Of a stretch of 64,000 nt of DNA, positions 63,008-64,000 are shown in pieces (position 1 is the first letter of the stretch; each line of letters begins with the position of its first letter). The translations under genes were made by a program, and so were the position numbers. The notes beneath the pieces were generated by a model. It saw only the letters and a list, made by a program, of their open reading frames with translations. It was not told the DNA's origin and searched no databases. The stretch is from NCBI GenBank assembly GCA_964556395.1, contig CAZKVR010000001.1:213226-277225 (forward strand). The letters run 5' to 3'. The DNA is from WJKR01 sp964556395 (lineage in GTDB: Archaea; Nanobdellota; Nanobdellia; Woesearchaeales; WJKR01).

Positions 63008-64000
63008 CGCGTCAGCCCCGCCACGCCGCCGAGGCCGTCGAGCTGCTTGCACGCTTCCTTGTTCGTCACGATCGTGACGTCGGCTTTGCCCCGCTCCGCG
63101 GCCTTCATGATGTCCTCTACTTTCTCATACTCGTTTTCCTCCCGCTTCCTCATGAGGAACGCGTCGCTCACCAGCAATCGTTTGAGGTTTCCTTCTTGCG
63201 CCTTGAACTCGACCTCGTCCACGCCGTACGCCCCTTGGTCCTTGGCGATGGCCGCCAATAGTTCGTCGAGGAGTTTGCGTTCCTGCGCGTTGCGGTCCTG
63301 TTCCAGCGCGTTCTTGAGTTCCGGTCTTTTGAGCACTTCCTGCAACGCCTGCTCGTTCACGTCGGACACGGTGGCGTAGATGGTCTTCTTCTGCACCTCG
63401 TCCGACAGGGCTTTCTTGAGGTAGTCCTTCCAGAAGGCGGGCGACCCTGCGATGATGCTCCGCGGCCGGTACCGTTGGTCGTACTCGTCGAGTTGTTTGG
63501 CGACGTCCTGCCAGAAGTCTCCTTTCGCCTGGTCGTCCTGGTCCTTCTTCTCCACCTGTCCTTTCATCGTGCTGATGACTTGGGCGCCCTTGCCGGTGAG
63601 CCGTGCGAACAACGCCTGTTCGCGGTCGAACAATGCCACGAGGATGTTCTCCTTCGTTCCTCGCGTGGATTCCTTTATGGCTTTCAGCTGCCATTCCATC
63701 CATGCCTGCTTCGTCACCTTGACGTCGTCGTCTGGGGTGATGGTGAGGGTGTGGTACTCGCCCCGGGCGACCTCTTCCGGGCCGTCGGTGATGGGGCCTG
63801 AGATCCTCAGAGCGTCGTGCTCGTACTCCGCCTTCTCCACCCGGACGGTGAGGGTCATCTTCTTCCGCGTCACCTTCTGGTTGCGCTCGTCCTCTCCGCC
63901 GAGCTTGAGCTTGCGCTCGGTCTGCCCTCTCGCCGAGTCTCCTATCGTGAGGACTCGGCTGAGCAGCCAGAGGTCTTCGGCGGTCTCCGCCTTGAGGTGC
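63001..64000 (-). CDS. pelA: Translation/ribosome rescue factor Pelota (Dom34), 5' end outside window
   Basis: At least 333 residues; the frame is open to the window edge and the visible start is inside the N-terminal Sm-like domain (ETAEDLWLLSRVLTIGD, then GQTERKLKLGGEDERNQKVTRKKM). The central domain has DREQALFARLTGKGAQVISTM and the C-terminal eL30-like fold ends DGLGGVAGLTRW. Pelota binds stalled ribosomes in the A site and works with ABCE1. Its stop is shared with the methyltransferase start (ATGGTGA). Confidence 0.95.
   Translation of the reverse strand, partial: HLKAETAEDLWLLSRVLTIGDSARGQTERKLKLGGEDERNQKVTRKKMTLTVRVEKAEYEHDALRISGPITDGPEEVARGEYHTLTITPDDDVKVTKQAWMEWQLKAIKESTRGTKENILVALFDREQALFARLTGKGAQVISTMKGQVEKKDQDDQAKGDFWQDVAKQLDEYDQRYRPRSIIAGSPAFWKDYLKKALSDEVQKKTIYATVSDVNEQALQEVLKRPELKNALEQDRNAQERKLLDELLAAIAKDQGAYGVDEVEFKAQEGNLKRLLVSDAFLMRKREENEYEKVEDIMKAAERGKADVTIVTNKEACKQLDGLGGVAGLTRW

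Noticed and set aside
1..64000. CRISPR arrays, insertion sequences, rRNA genes
   Set aside because: No regularly spaced direct repeats, transposase frames with inverted ends, or 16S/23S/5S sequences were recognised.

Overview
The window is archaeal and gene-dense. It carries a long ribosomal-protein operon in the archaeal order (L3-L4-L23-L2 ... L15-SecY), an archaeal YidC homologue, RNase P proteins Rpp29 and Rpp30, both PolD subunits, Orc1/Cdc6, MCM, TBP, aIF1, aIF2-beta, Hef, Pelota and archaeal-type PheS/PheT. A single-chain primase that fuses the PriS catalytic core to the PriL iron-sulfur domain, plus several small one-TM proteins and TrmB-like regulators, point to the DPANN group. A Woesearchaeota-like lineage is my inference; no rRNA gene is present to prove it. 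Most first genes have a TATA box (consensus near TTTAAATA or TTTATAAA) about 24-29 bases before the ATG, so leaderless transcription is the rule. I used that spacing to choose many starts.

Layout. 1-2.2 kb: 3' end missing from a cysteine-rich secreted protein. 2.3-17.6 kb: one minus-strand block of 26 ribosomal, translation and secretion genes with a structured leader, followed by YidC and Rpp30 from their own promoters. 17.9-32.6 kb: primase, ferredoxin, a stripped-down histidine kinase, HtpX, Toprim, Hef, an M50-like membrane protein, TraB and PolD large subunit, mixed with small unknowns. 32.9-37.0 kb: a low-GC DUF4143-type ATPase, PolD small subunit and Cdc6. 37.0-37.4 kb: an AT-rich, gene-free region with origin-recognition-box-like repeats, a good replication-origin candidate. 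37.4-45.8 kb: a small lipoprotein, TrmB, aIF2-beta, tRNA-Ala(CGC), an interrupted zinc-protein gene, a second cluster of origin-box-like repeats, TBP, intein-bearing MCM and an RPA32-like protein. 45.8-50.5 kb: a two-component island (receiver, multi-PAS kinase, receiver, unknown). 50.7-54.7 kb: SpoIIM-like protein, a ThiS-like/PP-loop thiolation pair, a VTT membrane protein, small membrane proteins and a bacterial-type pseudouridine synthase. 54.8-55.6 kb: L34e-L14e. 55.7-59.5 kb: PheS-LOG-PheT. 59.6-64 kb: MopE-like secreted protein, second TrmB, ArmA/FmrO-like methyltransferase and Pelota (partial).

How the parts relate. Replication genes cluster around the candidate origin (primase, PolD, Cdc6, MCM, RPA, Hef), and translation genes fill most of the rest. 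A near-identical AT-rich palindromic element lies upstream of the L3 operon, of the divergent L34e/pseudouridine synthase promoters and of PheS, which suggests a shared control element for translation genes. Other points worth a second look are the fused primase, two sets of origin boxes, the MCM intein with a built-in helix-turn-helix, a change of codon style inside mcm, long lysine-rich tails on several ribosomal proteins, and a gene with one in-frame TGA.
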